From Vibrio porteresiae DSM 19223 (GTDB lineage Bacteria; Pseudomonadota; Gammaproteobacteria; Enterobacterales; Vibrionaceae), in assembly GCF_024347055.1 (NCBI RefSeq), contig NZ_AP024896.1:372001-436000 (forward strand): a DNA stretch of 64,000 nt, written 5' to 3'. The first letter of the stretch is position 1. The number at the start of each line of letters is the position of its first letter. Positions 51,707 through 60,709 of the stretch are shown piece by piece. The translations under genes and the position numbers were made by a program. Below the pieces are notes generated by a model. The model saw only the letters and a program-made list of their open reading frames with translations. It searched no databases and was not told where the DNA came from.

Positions 51707-52843
51707 ATGACTCACGCGACAGAAGCTCACGAATCACTGCTTCACACTCCGTTACACGCTTTGCATCTGGAAGTGGGTGCAAAAATGGTGCCGTTCGCAG
51801 GCTATGACATGCCGGTTCAATATGCACTTGGTGTAAAAAAAGAACATCTTCATACTCGTGATGCCGCAGGGCTATTTGATGTCTCTCACATGGGGCAGTT
51901 ACGTCTTCATGGTGCTGGAGCAGCAAAAGCGCTAGAGGCGCTCGTGCCTGTCGATATTATCGACTTGCCAGAGGGTAAACAGCGCTATGCGTTTTTTACT
52001 AATGAACAAGGTGGCATCCTCGATGACTTAATGGTGGCAAATTTAGGTGATCACTTATTTGTGGTGGTTAATGCGGCGTGTAAGGCGCAAGACATTGCTC
52101 ACATCCAAGCTCATCTGCCTGCTGATGTCACATTAGAAGTGATTGAAGATCGCGCTCTTTTGGCGTTGCAAGGGCCAAAATCGGCCGATGTTTTGGCTCG
52201 TTTGCAACCCGCAGTGAGCGCCATGTCGTTTATGGACATTCAGCAGTTGAGTATCGATGGCGTCGACTGCATTGTGAGCCGCAGTGGCTATACCGGTGAA
52301 GATGGTTACGAGATTTCAGTACCAGCTGATAACGCTCAGGCTTTAGCTCGTAAGCTCACTGCGTATGACGAAGTGGAATGGATTGGATTAGGTGCGCGAG
52401 ATTCACTCCGTTTAGAGTGTGGCTTGTGCTTATATGGCCATGATCTGGATACAACAACGACGCCTGTTGAAGCCAGCTTGCTTTGGGCAATCAGCAAAGT
52501 ACGTCGTGCCGATGGTGAACGTGCTGGTGGTTTTCCTGGTGATGCGATTATTCTGGATCAAATCACGAATAAATCGGTTAACCGTAAACGTATTGGTTTA
52601 ATCGGGGAAACCAAAGCCCCAGTTCGTGAAGGTACTGAACTTTTCTCAGCGCAAGGCGAGCGCATTGGTGTCGTGACCAGTGGTACGGCTGGGCCAACGG
52701 CTGGAGTTCCCGTTTCGATGGCCTATGTTGCGGTGGACTATGCAGAACTGGGTACCACGATCATGGCGGAAGTTCGCGGTAAGATGCTCCCGATGACCGT
52801 AGCGAAAATGCCTTTTGTGCCACAGCGTTATTATCGTGGCTAA
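51707..52843 (+). CDS. gcvT: Aminomethyltransferase, T-protein of the glycine cleavage system
   Basis: This 378-residue protein has the T-protein features: FDVSHMGQLRL, the folate-side LVVNAACKAQDI, SRSGYTGEDGYEISVP, LRLECGLCLYGHDLD and TSGTAGPT. It transfers the methylene group to tetrahydrofolate and releases ammonia. AAGGGAGAAAAGA precedes the ATG. The gene is separated from gcvHP by the regulator and read in the opposite direction, so the three enzymes share a regulated region. A terminator follows. Confidence 0.94.
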   Translation: MTHATEAHESLLHTPLHALHLEVGAKMVPFAGYDMPVQYALGVKKEHLHTRDAAGLFDVSHMGQLRLHGAGAAKALEALVPVDIIDLPEGKQRYAFFTNEQGGILDDLMVANLGDHLFVVVNAACKAQDIAHIQAHLPADVTLEVIEDRALLALQGPKSADVLARLQPAVSAMSFMDIQQLSIDGVDCIVSRSGYTGEDGYEISVPADNAQALARKLTAYDEVEWIGLGARDSLRLECGLCLYGHDLDTTTTPVEASLLWAISKVRRADGERAGGFPGDAIILDQITNKSVNRKRIGLIGETKAPVREGTELFSAQGERIGVVTSGTAGPTAGVPVSMAYVAVDYAELGTTIMAEVRGKMLPMTVAKMPFVPQRYYRG

Positions 52844-52950
52844 CTAATGGTGCAATAACTAATTGCAGTAACTCATTGTGGTGACTAACAGAATTAGTCA
52901 TCGAGAAAATGCGCTGTAGCGAGTTATCACCTTAGTTCATTATTCAACGA

Positions 52951-52979
52951 AAAATCAGCTCCTTATTGGAGCTGATTTT
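52951..52979 (+). terminator. Rho-independent terminator of gcvT
   Basis: AAAATCAGCTCC and GGAGCTGATTTT pair around TTATT and are followed by a short T run. Confidence 0.88.
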
Positions 52980-52989
52980 GTTATTGTAC

Positions 52990-53700
52990 AGAGAAAACCC
53001 CCAGCTTGGCTGGGGGGTTCCGTTGAGCTTATAGCTATAAGTCAGTTATAAAACCCCTTTCAATTTGTTAGAAATACCTTGTGGTCTGGCAACTACAAGA
53101 GTTAATCAGAAATTGAAAGGGGGTCCCAATATGGGGGACGAGAAGAGCTTAGCTCACACAAGATGGAACTGTAAATATCATATAGTATTCGCACCCAAAT
53201 ATAGAAGGCAGGTGTTCTACGGTGAAAAACGTCGAGCAGTTGGAGAAATCTTGCGAAAGCTATGTGAATGGAAAGACGTGAATATACTCGAGGCTGAATG
53301 CTGTAAAGATCATGTTCATATGCTTTTAGAAATCCCACCGAAGTTGAGTGTTTCAGGTTTTATGGGATATTTAAAAGGTAAAAGTAGTTTGATGCTCTAT
53401 GAGCGATTTGGGGATTTGAAGTTCAAATACCGAAATCGAGAATTTTGGTGCCGGGGTTATTACGTTGATACAGTCGGCAAAAATACAAGCCAGATCCAAA
53501 GTTACATCAAGCATCAATTAGATCAAGATAAAATGGGAGAGCAACTGTCGATCCCATATTCAGGTAACCCGTTTACGGGTCGCAAGAAATAGTCATATGC
53601 AAATGTCAGATCACGATGCGCCTGCTAGGGCGCTGCTGGTAGGAGAGCCTTATAGGCGCATATGAAAAACCTCCGGCTATGCCGGAGGATATTTTTTTTC
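52990..53700. mobile_element. IS200/IS605-family insertion sequence (IS1004-like)
   Basis: A left-end hairpin (AACCCCCAGC/GCTGGGGG, 52994-53019) and a right-end hairpin (CCTCCGGC/GCCGGAGG, 53670-53688, followed by eight T) bracket a single tnpA. There are no terminal inverted repeats, as expected for this single-strand family. I recall IS1004 from V. cholerae as closest. Exact ends are uncertain by a few bases. Confidence 0.8.
53131..53592 (+). CDS. tnpA: IS200-type transposase TnpA (Y1, HUH)
   Basis: The product has 153 residues from ATG 53131. The HUH pair is His61 and His63 in CKDHVHMLLEIPP and the catalytic tyrosine is Tyr125 in TSQIQSYIKHQ, spaced as in TnpA of IS200/IS605. The enzyme cuts and joins single-stranded ends at hairpins. 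The frame is intact with no stop, so the element is probably still active. The frame is open upstream to 53065, outside the usual protein start. Confidence 0.92.
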   Translation: MGDEKSLAHTRWNCKYHIVFAPKYRRQVFYGEKRRAVGEILRKLCEWKDVNILEAECCKDHVHMLLEIPPKLSVSGFMGYLKGKSSLMLYERFGDLKFKYRNREFWCRGYYVDTVGKNTSQIQSYIKHQLDQDKMGEQLSIPYSGNPFTGRKK

Positions 53701-53809
53701 AGTACGACAACAATGAGTACCTTAATTAGCTGTGTAAATTGATGTAAAACGATTTAAATAGGCTACTTGATTCAGATAATCTCGAGCGATAAACAGTCAG
53801 GTTCTCATT

Positions 53810-54889
53810 ATGAAATCCATTTTGATTTTCGCCTCTTTATTCTTGTCGACCATCACTGCTTATGCGGCTGATTTGTCTACCTATATTGTCAATGGCACCA
53901 GTACGACGGCGTCTTCCTATCCTGCTTTTGTCAACTTGTTCTACTACCGTCAATACAGTACGGGGTATGTTTATGGGATGTATTGTGGTGGCACCATGCT
54001 CGATTCCACTCACGTACTTACCGCGGCTCACTGTATTACCGATGAAGATAGCCAGAACAATGAGTCGTATATGCTGTATACCGTGGTGGCTCAGGTCGAT
54101 AACCTATCTGATTTCCCAAGTAATGCCACTTATGTGCGTGCGAAATCCTTTTACTATCCCGATGACTACGAATATTCATCAACCGATCTATGGCCTAATG
54201 ACATCGCGATCATTGAGCTTGAGTCCGAATTGAATGTCTCAGGTTCGAGCACCTTACCCACTGATGATTCTTATCGGCTTGGCAGTGATGGTACCGATGA
54301 TGATGTCAATGACTATAGTTTTACTGCGATTGGTCATGGCAAAACCTCGACCAACAGCAGTGTCAGTGATGAACTGTTAAAAACCTCAATGGATTACGTT
54401 TCCAACGACACATGCCAAGGTGACCTAACTAATCTCAATGATTCCCAGCTCTGCTTTAAAGGCAGTGACACGAATACCTCCACCAATTTGAGTAACGGGA
54501 TCTGCTCGGGAGACTCTGGCGGACCGATTTATACTGAGTATACAGGCAGCTTGGTTCAGGTAGGTATTACCAGTTTTGGCCCAAGCACCTGTGGCTCCGC
54601 AATAGGTTCATCAGGTGTCGATGCGGTATTTACAGAAGTCTATGATTACGAAGATTGGATTCAAGAGGTGATCGATGGCAATGTTACTGCCAAATACACC
54701 GCTACCGATGCAGAGCGCGAAGCCTATGCGGAAAGCAGTTCAAGCTCAAGTTCCTCTGATACCAGTTCTTCATCAAGCGATGTTTCCACAACGTCCTCGT
54801 CTTCTGGTGGCGGCAGTATCACCTGGTGGGGGTTAATTGCTCTTGGCATGCTTGCCGCTTGGCGTCGCAGTCGCCTTTGGTTGGCATAG
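53810..54889 (+). CDS. Secreted trypsin-like serine protease with GlyGly-CTERM anchor
   Basis: This 359-residue protein has a signal peptide, a propeptide cut at Tyr25-IVNG, and the triad His74 (LTAAHC), Asp131 (NDIAII) and Ser236 (SGDSGGPI). A Ser-rich spacer (residues about 305-330) leads to the end GGGSITWWGLIALGMLAAWRRSR, a GlyGly-CTERM signal, known to be cleaved by rhombosortase after type II secretion. It resembles V. cholerae VesC-type proteases. It probably acts outside the cell. A terminator follows. Confidence 0.9.
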   Translation: MKSILIFASLFLSTITAYAADLSTYIVNGTSTTASSYPAFVNLFYYRQYSTGYVYGMYCGGTMLDSTHVLTAAHCITDEDSQNNESYMLYTVVAQVDNLSDFPSNATYVRAKSFYYPDDYEYSSTDLWPNDIAIIELESELNVSGSSTLPTDDSYRLGSDGTDDDVNDYSFTAIGHGKTSTNSSVSDELLKTSMDYVSNDTCQGDLTNLNDSQLCFKGSDTNTSTNLSNGICSGDSGGPIYTEYTGSLVQVGITSFGPSTCGSAIGSSGVDAVFTEVYDYEDWIQEVIDGNVTAKYTATDAEREAYAESSSSSSSSDTSSSSSDVSTTSSSSGGGSITWWGLIALGMLAAWRRSRLWLA

Positions 54890-54916
54890 ACATCGTTGAC
54901 GAGCAAGTGTTGGTGA

Positions 54917-54950
54917 AAAGAGTGAGGTGGAAGCCTCACTCTTTGGTTTC
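54917..54950 (+). terminator. Rho-independent terminator
   Basis: AAAGAGTGAGG pairs with CCTCACTCTTT around a 6-base loop. It follows the protease gene by 27 bases. Confidence 0.85.
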
Positions 54951-55119
54951 TAACCATCTCATTTTCGGTGGATGTACATGATTTGCATCGGCTGACTGTG
55001 CGAAAGCACTCAGTTTTCTATATATTGTTACCAATTTTTGCTCAGTTAATTGATTTAGTTATGGTTACTGATGGCAATTCTCCTATAATTCGACACGTTT
55101 ACAGGGAGAGTACTGGTTC

Positions 55120-57117
55120 GTGCCAGACACTACTTCGATTGACTTGTTGCTATACAGAGAATTGACTTTGAAACGATTGCGCTCTTTATTCGGCCCTTTG
55201 TTCCCAATAGTGGGAACCGCCATTGTGTTGCTATGTATCTTTTCTATATCCAGAATTGCTTTAGGTTTATGGCAATTTGATCGAATTTCACAAGCGGATG
55301 GTTGGCTTCGCTTACTGGTAAGTGGGTTTCGCGTCGATATCGCCTCTGTTTGCTATCTGCTTTTAGTTCCCACTTTAGTCAGCGCACTGCTATTAAGCGA
55401 CCGTGGTATTGGCTATGTGGTCAAGTTCCTACTGCGAATTTGGATCACCGCTGGGTTGTGGTTGGCGGTTTATATGGAAGTCGCGACGCCAGCCTTCATC
55501 GCCGAATATGACCTACGTCCTAACCGTTTATTTATTGAGTATCTGATTTACCCTAAAGAAGTGTTCAGCATGCTTTGGGTTGGCTATAAGTTGGAGCTAT
55601 TTATTGGCACCGTAGTCACCATCGCAGTGATTTGGGGTGGCTGGAAGTTCAGTGGGTATGCGACTCGCAGCCTCCACTATCCGAAATGGTATTGGCGTCC
55701 AGTAATTGCCATTGTTGCTGTGCTTGTGGGCGTGATGGGGGCGCGTTCATCGTTTGAACATCGTCCGCTTAACCCGGCGATGGTCTCTTTTGCTGCTGAT
55801 CCATTGGTTAACGATTTGGTGCTTAACTCATCTTATTCAGTGATGTTCGCAGCAAAACAGATGGAGTCAGAAGCCAGCGCGTTTGACTACTATCCTACGA
55901 TGCCAAAACAGGCGATCATTGACCAAGTTCGCGCCAATATGAATGTCGCAAGCAGTGACTTTGTCTCTGATAAGCAGCCTTCATTAGCTAAGCATGAAGC
56001 GAGTTACCAAGGCAAACCGAAAAACATCGTGATTTTGCTGCTGGAAAGCCATGGTGCTCAATTTGTGAAATCCCTTGGCGGTGAAGACCTTTCGCCAAAT
56101 ATGGATCAACTCTTCAATGACGGTTGGGCGTTTACTCGTATGTACGCATCGGGCACGCGTTCTGTGCGTGGTATTGAAGCTGTGACCACAGGATTTTCAC
56201 CAACGCCAGCGCGTTCTGTGGTTAAGTTAGGTAAAAGCCAAACCAACTTTTTCACAATTGCCGATTTGCTGAAAGGTCGCGGTTATCACACCCAATTTAT
56301 CTATGGTGGCGAAAGCCATTTTGACAACATGAAATCGTTCTTCCTTGGCAACGGTTTTGTGGATATGCAAGATCAGCCTACCTTCACCAATCCCGTTTTT
56401 GTAGGCTCTTGGGGCGCGTCGGACGAAGACTTATATAATAAAGCCAATCAACAGTTTACCCAGCTCCATCAACAGGGTAAGCCATTCTTCTCACTGGTAT
56501 TTAGTTCATCTAACCATACGCCATTTGAATTCCCTGATGGGCGTATTGAACATGTCAACGAGCCTCGTGCAACTCGCGAAAATGCGGTTAAGTACTCTGA
56601 TTACGCGTTAGGTGAGTTTATTCGCCAAGCGAAAGCATCACCTTACTGGAATGATACGGTATTTGTTGCCGTGGCTGACCACGATGCACGTACTTTTGGT
56701 AATCAGCCAATTCCAGTTGGACACTTCCACATTCCAGCGGTGATTTTTGGTGGCGGTATTGCACCTAAGTTGGATAATCGCTTAGTCAGTCAGATTGATA
56801 TTGCGCCAACACTTTTGTCATTGGCTGGTATCAACAGTGTTAACCCTATGATTGGTTATGACTTAACCAAACCTGTACCAGCGAATGAGCAACGAGCCAT
56901 GATGCAAAGGGATAAGAACTTTGGCTGGCTAACCGCAGACAACCAGTTAGTAGTGTTACAACCAGGGCAGGGGATTTCGACTTATCGCTATGACCCCGCA
57001 GCAGATACCATGGTCGAAGCACCTGTCGATGACGCGGTGACCTTACGTGCGCATGCGAATGCCATGTGGGGCAGTTTGGCGTTTCGTGAAAATTACTATC
57101 AAGCTCAAGCAAAATAG
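55120..57117 (+). CDS. LTA synthase-like sulfatase-fold transferase
   Basis: This 665-residue membrane protein starts at GTG 55120 and has about five N-terminal helices. The extracytoplasmic domain (about 290-620) has the alkaline-phosphatase-superfamily features: NIVILLLESHGAQFV with metal Glu, the nucleophile Thr in YASGTRSVRGIEAV, and metal Asp-His in AVADHDARTFG plus a late His in PVGHFH. LtaS and related enzymes transfer phosphoglycerol from phosphatidylglycerol; Gram-negative homologues such as OpgB make osmoregulated glucans. The exact acceptor is not known. No partner genes nearby. Confidence 0.87.
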   Translation: MPDTTSIDLLLYRELTLKRLRSLFGPLFPIVGTAIVLLCIFSISRIALGLWQFDRISQADGWLRLLVSGFRVDIASVCYLLLVPTLVSALLLSDRGIGYVVKFLLRIWITAGLWLAVYMEVATPAFIAEYDLRPNRLFIEYLIYPKEVFSMLWVGYKLELFIGTVVTIAVIWGGWKFSGYATRSLHYPKWYWRPVIAIVAVLVGVMGARSSFEHRPLNPAMVSFAADPLVNDLVLNSSYSVMFAAKQMESEASAFDYYPTMPKQAIIDQVRANMNVASSDFVSDKQPSLAKHEASYQGKPKNIVILLLESHGAQFVKSLGGEDLSPNMDQLFNDGWAFTRMYASGTRSVRGIEAVTTGFSPTPARSVVKLGKSQTNFFTIADLLKGRGYHTQFIYGGESHFDNMKSFFLGNGFVDMQDQPTFTNPVFVGSWGASDEDLYNKANQQFTQLHQQGKPFFSLVFSSSNHTPFEFPDGRIEHVNEPRATRENAVKYSDYALGEFIRQAKASPYWNDTVFVAVADHDARTFGNQPIPVGHFHIPAVIFGGGIAPKLDNRLVSQIDIAPTLLSLAGINSVNPMIGYDLTKPVPANEQRAMMQRDKNFGWLTADNQLVVLQPGQGISTYRYDPAADTMVEAPVDDAVTLRAHANAMWGSLAFRENYYQAQAK

Positions 57118-57130
57118 TGCTTAACGATAG

Positions 57131-57157
57131 AAGGGGTGACGTTGGTCCCCCTTTTTT
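57131..57157. terminator. Terminator between convergent genes
   Basis: AAGGGG pairs with CCCCTT across about 11 bases with T run. It lies between the LTA-like gene and the GGDEF gene and overlaps the start of the latter's stop region. Confidence 0.75.
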
Positions 57158-58478
57158 ATTGTATGACTAATTCATTAACCACAATAGGAGTCGAAGGATA
57201 GCAAATTTGGTTTCTTCCCCGCTGTTTCGCCTCGTACAATAAGCGGTCCGCCTGCTTGATACACTCTTGCCAAGGGCAATTAAAGTGACATAGTCCCCCA
57301 GAAATCGTTACTTGAGGAGCAGCAGTGAAATATTCCACATCACTTCTAATGCGCTGGACTATTGCTAACGCGTCCACCAAATTGGCGACGTTCAAAATCA
57401 CGATAAACTCTTCACCACCAATGCGAAATGCGTAATCTGTATTTCGGATTCGACTCTTCATAATATGCGAGACATGTTTAATCACTTTATCACCGACATC
57501 GTGACCATGTTGATCGTTCACTTGCTTAAAATGGTCAATATCAAACATGCAGACCCAATAGTGTTGTGGTGCGGAGATTTGCTCAATGATTTTGGTTAGA
57601 TAGTGACGGTTATACAGCCCTGAAAGGGCATCACAGTAGGTCATTTGTGTGAGTTTTATGCGGGTTTTACGCATGTGATAAACGTAAAAACTAATTCCGA
57701 CTAAAGCACTGCCTAGAAATAGAATCAGATAAAAATAGGTGGGTACTAGCTCATTGTTATCAATGACGCGCAATAAAAACAGCGTCTTATGTTCTGGTAG
57801 CGTGACTTTACGATAGGCCAAACTAAAGGTTTTATACTCAAGTAAACCCGCAGCTCTTTGCGTTGCTTGCAGTTCGTACCAAGCGCGCCTATGCAATTCG
57901 ACAAACTTAGTGCCTTGAGTTATTTGTGGCAACGTACTCATGATGGCATTGCTCTTTTCATCAAGCACTAACGTATTAGGTGCTTGATAACTCGCGAACT
58001 TTGAGAGATCCAGCGTGACAGAAAGATAACCAATCGGATACCTATTGCGATAAATCGGATAATTTTGCGTAGGATGGTTAGGATTCCACTGATTATAGGG
58101 TGAGGACTCATGGACGATCTGTGCCATTTTTGCCGTAGGTTTGTCGACAAGCTGGATGGAGATATTTTGAATGAGATCTTGAGATGCTAAAAACTGTTTA
58201 CGTAATTCATTAAAAGGTTTTGGGTCTTTGCGATAGGACTGAGCTATTTCCGTTTGCCCTATCGAGGATAATAATCTCAATATTTTGTCGTGGATAAGGT
58301 AGGTATGTTCCATGACAAATAATTGTTTGGCAATCGCTTCTTCGCGTCCTGATTTAATGTAATTCATCGGAGTATTGACTAAAAACACAATACATAGCGC
58401 GAGAAAAAGACATTTCCACTCCAAGGATGAGGAGGAGGTTTCTGACGTGTTAGTGATATAGGGTTGATTAAGAATCAT
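57156..58478 (-). CDS. Membrane diguanylate cyclase (GGDEF)
   Basis: This 440-residue protein has an N-terminal membrane segment (CLFLALCIVFLVNTPMNYI), a periplasmic region of about 220 residues resembling a Cache domain, a second membrane segment (YFYLILFLGSALVGISFYVYH) and a GGDEF domain with the active GGEEF loop (FRIGGEEFIVILN). It makes c-di-GMP. No I-site RxxD is obvious before GGEEF. It is read in the same direction after the EAL gene, 115 bases away. The sensed ligand is unknown. Confidence 0.88.
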   Translation of the reverse strand: MILNQPYITNTSETSSSSLEWKCLFLALCIVFLVNTPMNYIKSGREEAIAKQLFVMEHTYLIHDKILRLLSSIGQTEIAQSYRKDPKPFNELRKQFLASQDLIQNISIQLVDKPTAKMAQIVHESSPYNQWNPNHPTQNYPIYRNRYPIGYLSVTLDLSKFASYQAPNTLVLDEKSNAIMSTLPQITQGTKFVELHRRAWYELQATQRAAGLLEYKTFSLAYRKVTLPEHKTLFLLRVIDNNELVPTYFYLILFLGSALVGISFYVYHMRKTRIKLTQMTYCDALSGLYNRHYLTKIIEQISAPQHYWVCMFDIDHFKQVNDQHGHDVGDKVIKHVSHIMKSRIRNTDYAFRIGGEEFIVILNVANLVDALAIVQRIRSDVEYFTAAPQVTISGGLCHFNCPWQECIKQADRLLYEAKQRGRNQICYPSTPIVVNELVIQ

Positions 58479-58592
58479 GATGAAACACTTCCTTATGTCG
58501 CATCGATTCTAGAGATATTTATTGTTGAATTGCAGAGTAACTTAATGAATCTTTTATGAAACTTATATTGTTTATCATGCCATTATCTCTGA

Positions 58593-60311
58593 TTAAGACC
58601 CTTGGCTTGATAACGTATAGTGGCTAGCACTGGCGAGTGAAAGCGGTTTGGATAACCAATATCCCTGCAGATACGACGCGCCCATACGTTGGAACTTTTT
58701 ATACATCTCGCTGTTTTCGATCCCTTCAATGACCACTGCAATCGACTTGTGCTGACACATGCGAATGATGAATTCCAAATACTCATTTAAATCATCATTC
58801 TCCATCGTTTTACATGCCATGGTGCGATCGATTTTAATTTGATTAATAGGCAGATCAAAAAAGCTATTAATCGAGCTAAAGCCAGTACCAAAGTCATCCA
58901 AAGCAAGCTGAAAGCCCATCTCACTTAAGCAACGTAACTGCTGTAACGCGTTCTTGTTACCATCTAAAATTACGGTTTCAGTCAGTTCCAAAACGATGGA
59001 TTGGGTAGTAATACCTGCCTTATCAGCAATGTCTCGAATTTGCTCAGGGAAAGACCGGTCAAGTAACTGCAGCACAGAGACATTGACGTTAACTCGAGTT
59101 GTCACTTGATTGTTTAGATTGTATTGGCTAATGAATTCACACGCTTTAGCAAATACTTGGTAACCCAATTCACCAATAAGACCTTTTTTCTCTGCAACTG
59201 GAATAAATTCATCAGGATAAATTTCACCAAATTCTTGGGTTTTCCAACGCACAAGGGCTTCAAAGCTGGCAACTGCTCCTGTTTCTGATCTAACGATTGG
59301 CTGGAATTTCACATTAAGTGACCGGCGATTCAATGCTTCTTTTAAACCCCGTTCAATAAAGAAGAAACGGTCTACTTTATAACCGGTCTTGCCACTGTAG
59401 ATTTCGACTTTAGATTGCTTTTGCTCTGCCGCAAATTGGCATGTTCTTGAAGCGATATTCACGATCTGCTCTGCATCAACATCGGCGTTGATATTCGGAT
59501 AAACGCCGATACTCATGTGATCGCCATACAGATGCCCATCATTTCTCATTGAGCAAAGATATTTGGCATAAATATCATGGCACATCGTCATCAGTTCATC
59601 TTGGGTGAATTCGCCAGTCAAAAGGACGGCAAAATCGTCAGAGCGCACTCGATAGCACTCGGTAAGATGATTAGGAATGGCTTGAATGGCGGAAATTAAA
59701 TGATGAATTAAATGTTGCGCTACTTCGACACCATACTGATTGAGATAGGAGCGAATGTCGTCGATCTGAAAATAAATTAGCGTGGTATGAATGTTCTCTT
59801 TCTGCGCTTGTTCAATATCCGACAGAAGTTTCACGCGATTGGACATACCAGAAGCGTTGTCATAAAAGGCGGCTTGGCGTAGATACGATTCCATCAACTT
59901 TTGATCAGAGACATCACGATGTCGACCAATATAGAAACCATCACAATGATTGGTTTTTGATATAACGGTGGCTTCTACCCAGACATACTGACCATTGGTT
60001 TTACGCATCCGAAATTCATTTTTACGGTGCGTATCCTGAGATTCAGCAATCAACATATGATTGTCTATTTTTTGGCGCAGTACTTCTCTATCCATCGGAT
60101 GAATCAGCTGAAACCACTCATCTAAGGAAAGGGTTGTCGAATCAATACCGAATTGATTATAGAAATCAGGAGTGTAAATAGTGATCGTGCGGCTGTTGTC
60201 CATGTGAAACAACCCTTCGGAAACAATATCCAAAAATTGCACCAAACGCTGATAGTGGCTTAACTCAGCAGGTAGGTGTTGTAGATTATTTTCATCATTA
60301 TTTATGGACAT
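58593..60311 (-). CDS. PAS-GGDEF-EAL protein, probable c-di-GMP phosphodiesterase
   Basis: This 572-residue cytoplasmic protein has an N-terminal PAS/PAC domain (residues about 20-140), a GGDEF domain degenerate at the active site (RVRSDDF where GGDEF is expected) and a complete EAL domain: SFEALVRW, VNVNVSVLQL, VLELTETVI, ALDDFGTGFSS, IKIDRTM and VIEGIENSEM. The EAL metal and catalytic residues appear intact, so it likely cleaves c-di-GMP. It sits upstream of a GGDEF gene on the same strand, so a synthesis and breakdown pair may share regulation. Confidence 0.88.
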   Translation of the reverse strand: MSINNDENNLQHLPAELSHYQRLVQFLDIVSEGLFHMDNSRTITIYTPDFYNQFGIDSTTLSLDEWFQLIHPMDREVLRQKIDNHMLIAESQDTHRKNEFRMRKTNGQYVWVEATVISKTNHCDGFYIGRHRDVSDQKLMESYLRQAAFYDNASGMSNRVKLLSDIEQAQKENIHTTLIYFQIDDIRSYLNQYGVEVAQHLIHHLISAIQAIPNHLTECYRVRSDDFAVLLTGEFTQDELMTMCHDIYAKYLCSMRNDGHLYGDHMSIGVYPNINADVDAEQIVNIASRTCQFAAEQKQSKVEIYSGKTGYKVDRFFFIERGLKEALNRRSLNVKFQPIVRSETGAVASFEALVRWKTQEFGEIYPDEFIPVAEKKGLIGELGYQVFAKACEFISQYNLNNQVTTRVNVNVSVLQLLDRSFPEQIRDIADKAGITTQSIVLELTETVILDGNKNALQQLRCLSEMGFQLALDDFGTGFSSINSFFDLPINQIKIDRTMACKTMENDDLNEYLEFIIRMCQHKSIAVVIEGIENSEMYKKFQRMGASYLQGYWLSKPLSLASASHYTLSSQGS

Positions 60312-60709
60312 CTTTAACTACTTAGTTACTCATCACTATGATATTTAGATTAAATTTCTATCATCAAATTCATCAATAAAAGTAGTGTATCACAGTAAAA
60401 TAGAGCAATTAATCTACTTTTATGGACCGAATCATGTCGTTTTCCCAGAATGAGGCAAACAGGGAGTGTTGTTATAGCAATAAAAATGTTAATAAAACAG
60501 CCAGCTCATGGTGCATAATTGCGAAAAGAGAGTCAATGGTCATATTTGTTGTATCGATCTCAATCAGTATAAAGTGCTGGGACTCAATTGAAAGTCTATG
60601 CTATTTGCGCGAAAGGTCTGGGTGGCCTTTTATACGTTAGTAAGATTATCATGCCATTTTATGTTAGAAATCAAATAGAAAAAGAGCAGCGATCGCTGCT
60701 CTTTTGTCT
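60312..60709. other. Intergenic region, no gene
   Basis: These 398 bases lie upstream of the EAL gene and downstream of gsk. Two weak plus-strand frames (60422-60640 and 60588-60785) have no ribosome site or features. A terminator lies at 60680-60705. Confidence 0.6.
60680..60705. terminator. Perfect palindromic terminator after gsk
   Basis: AAAAGAGCAGCGA and TCGCTGCTCTTTT form a 26-base perfect palindrome with A and T runs. It follows the gsk stop by 4 bases in minus direction. Confidence 0.88.
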
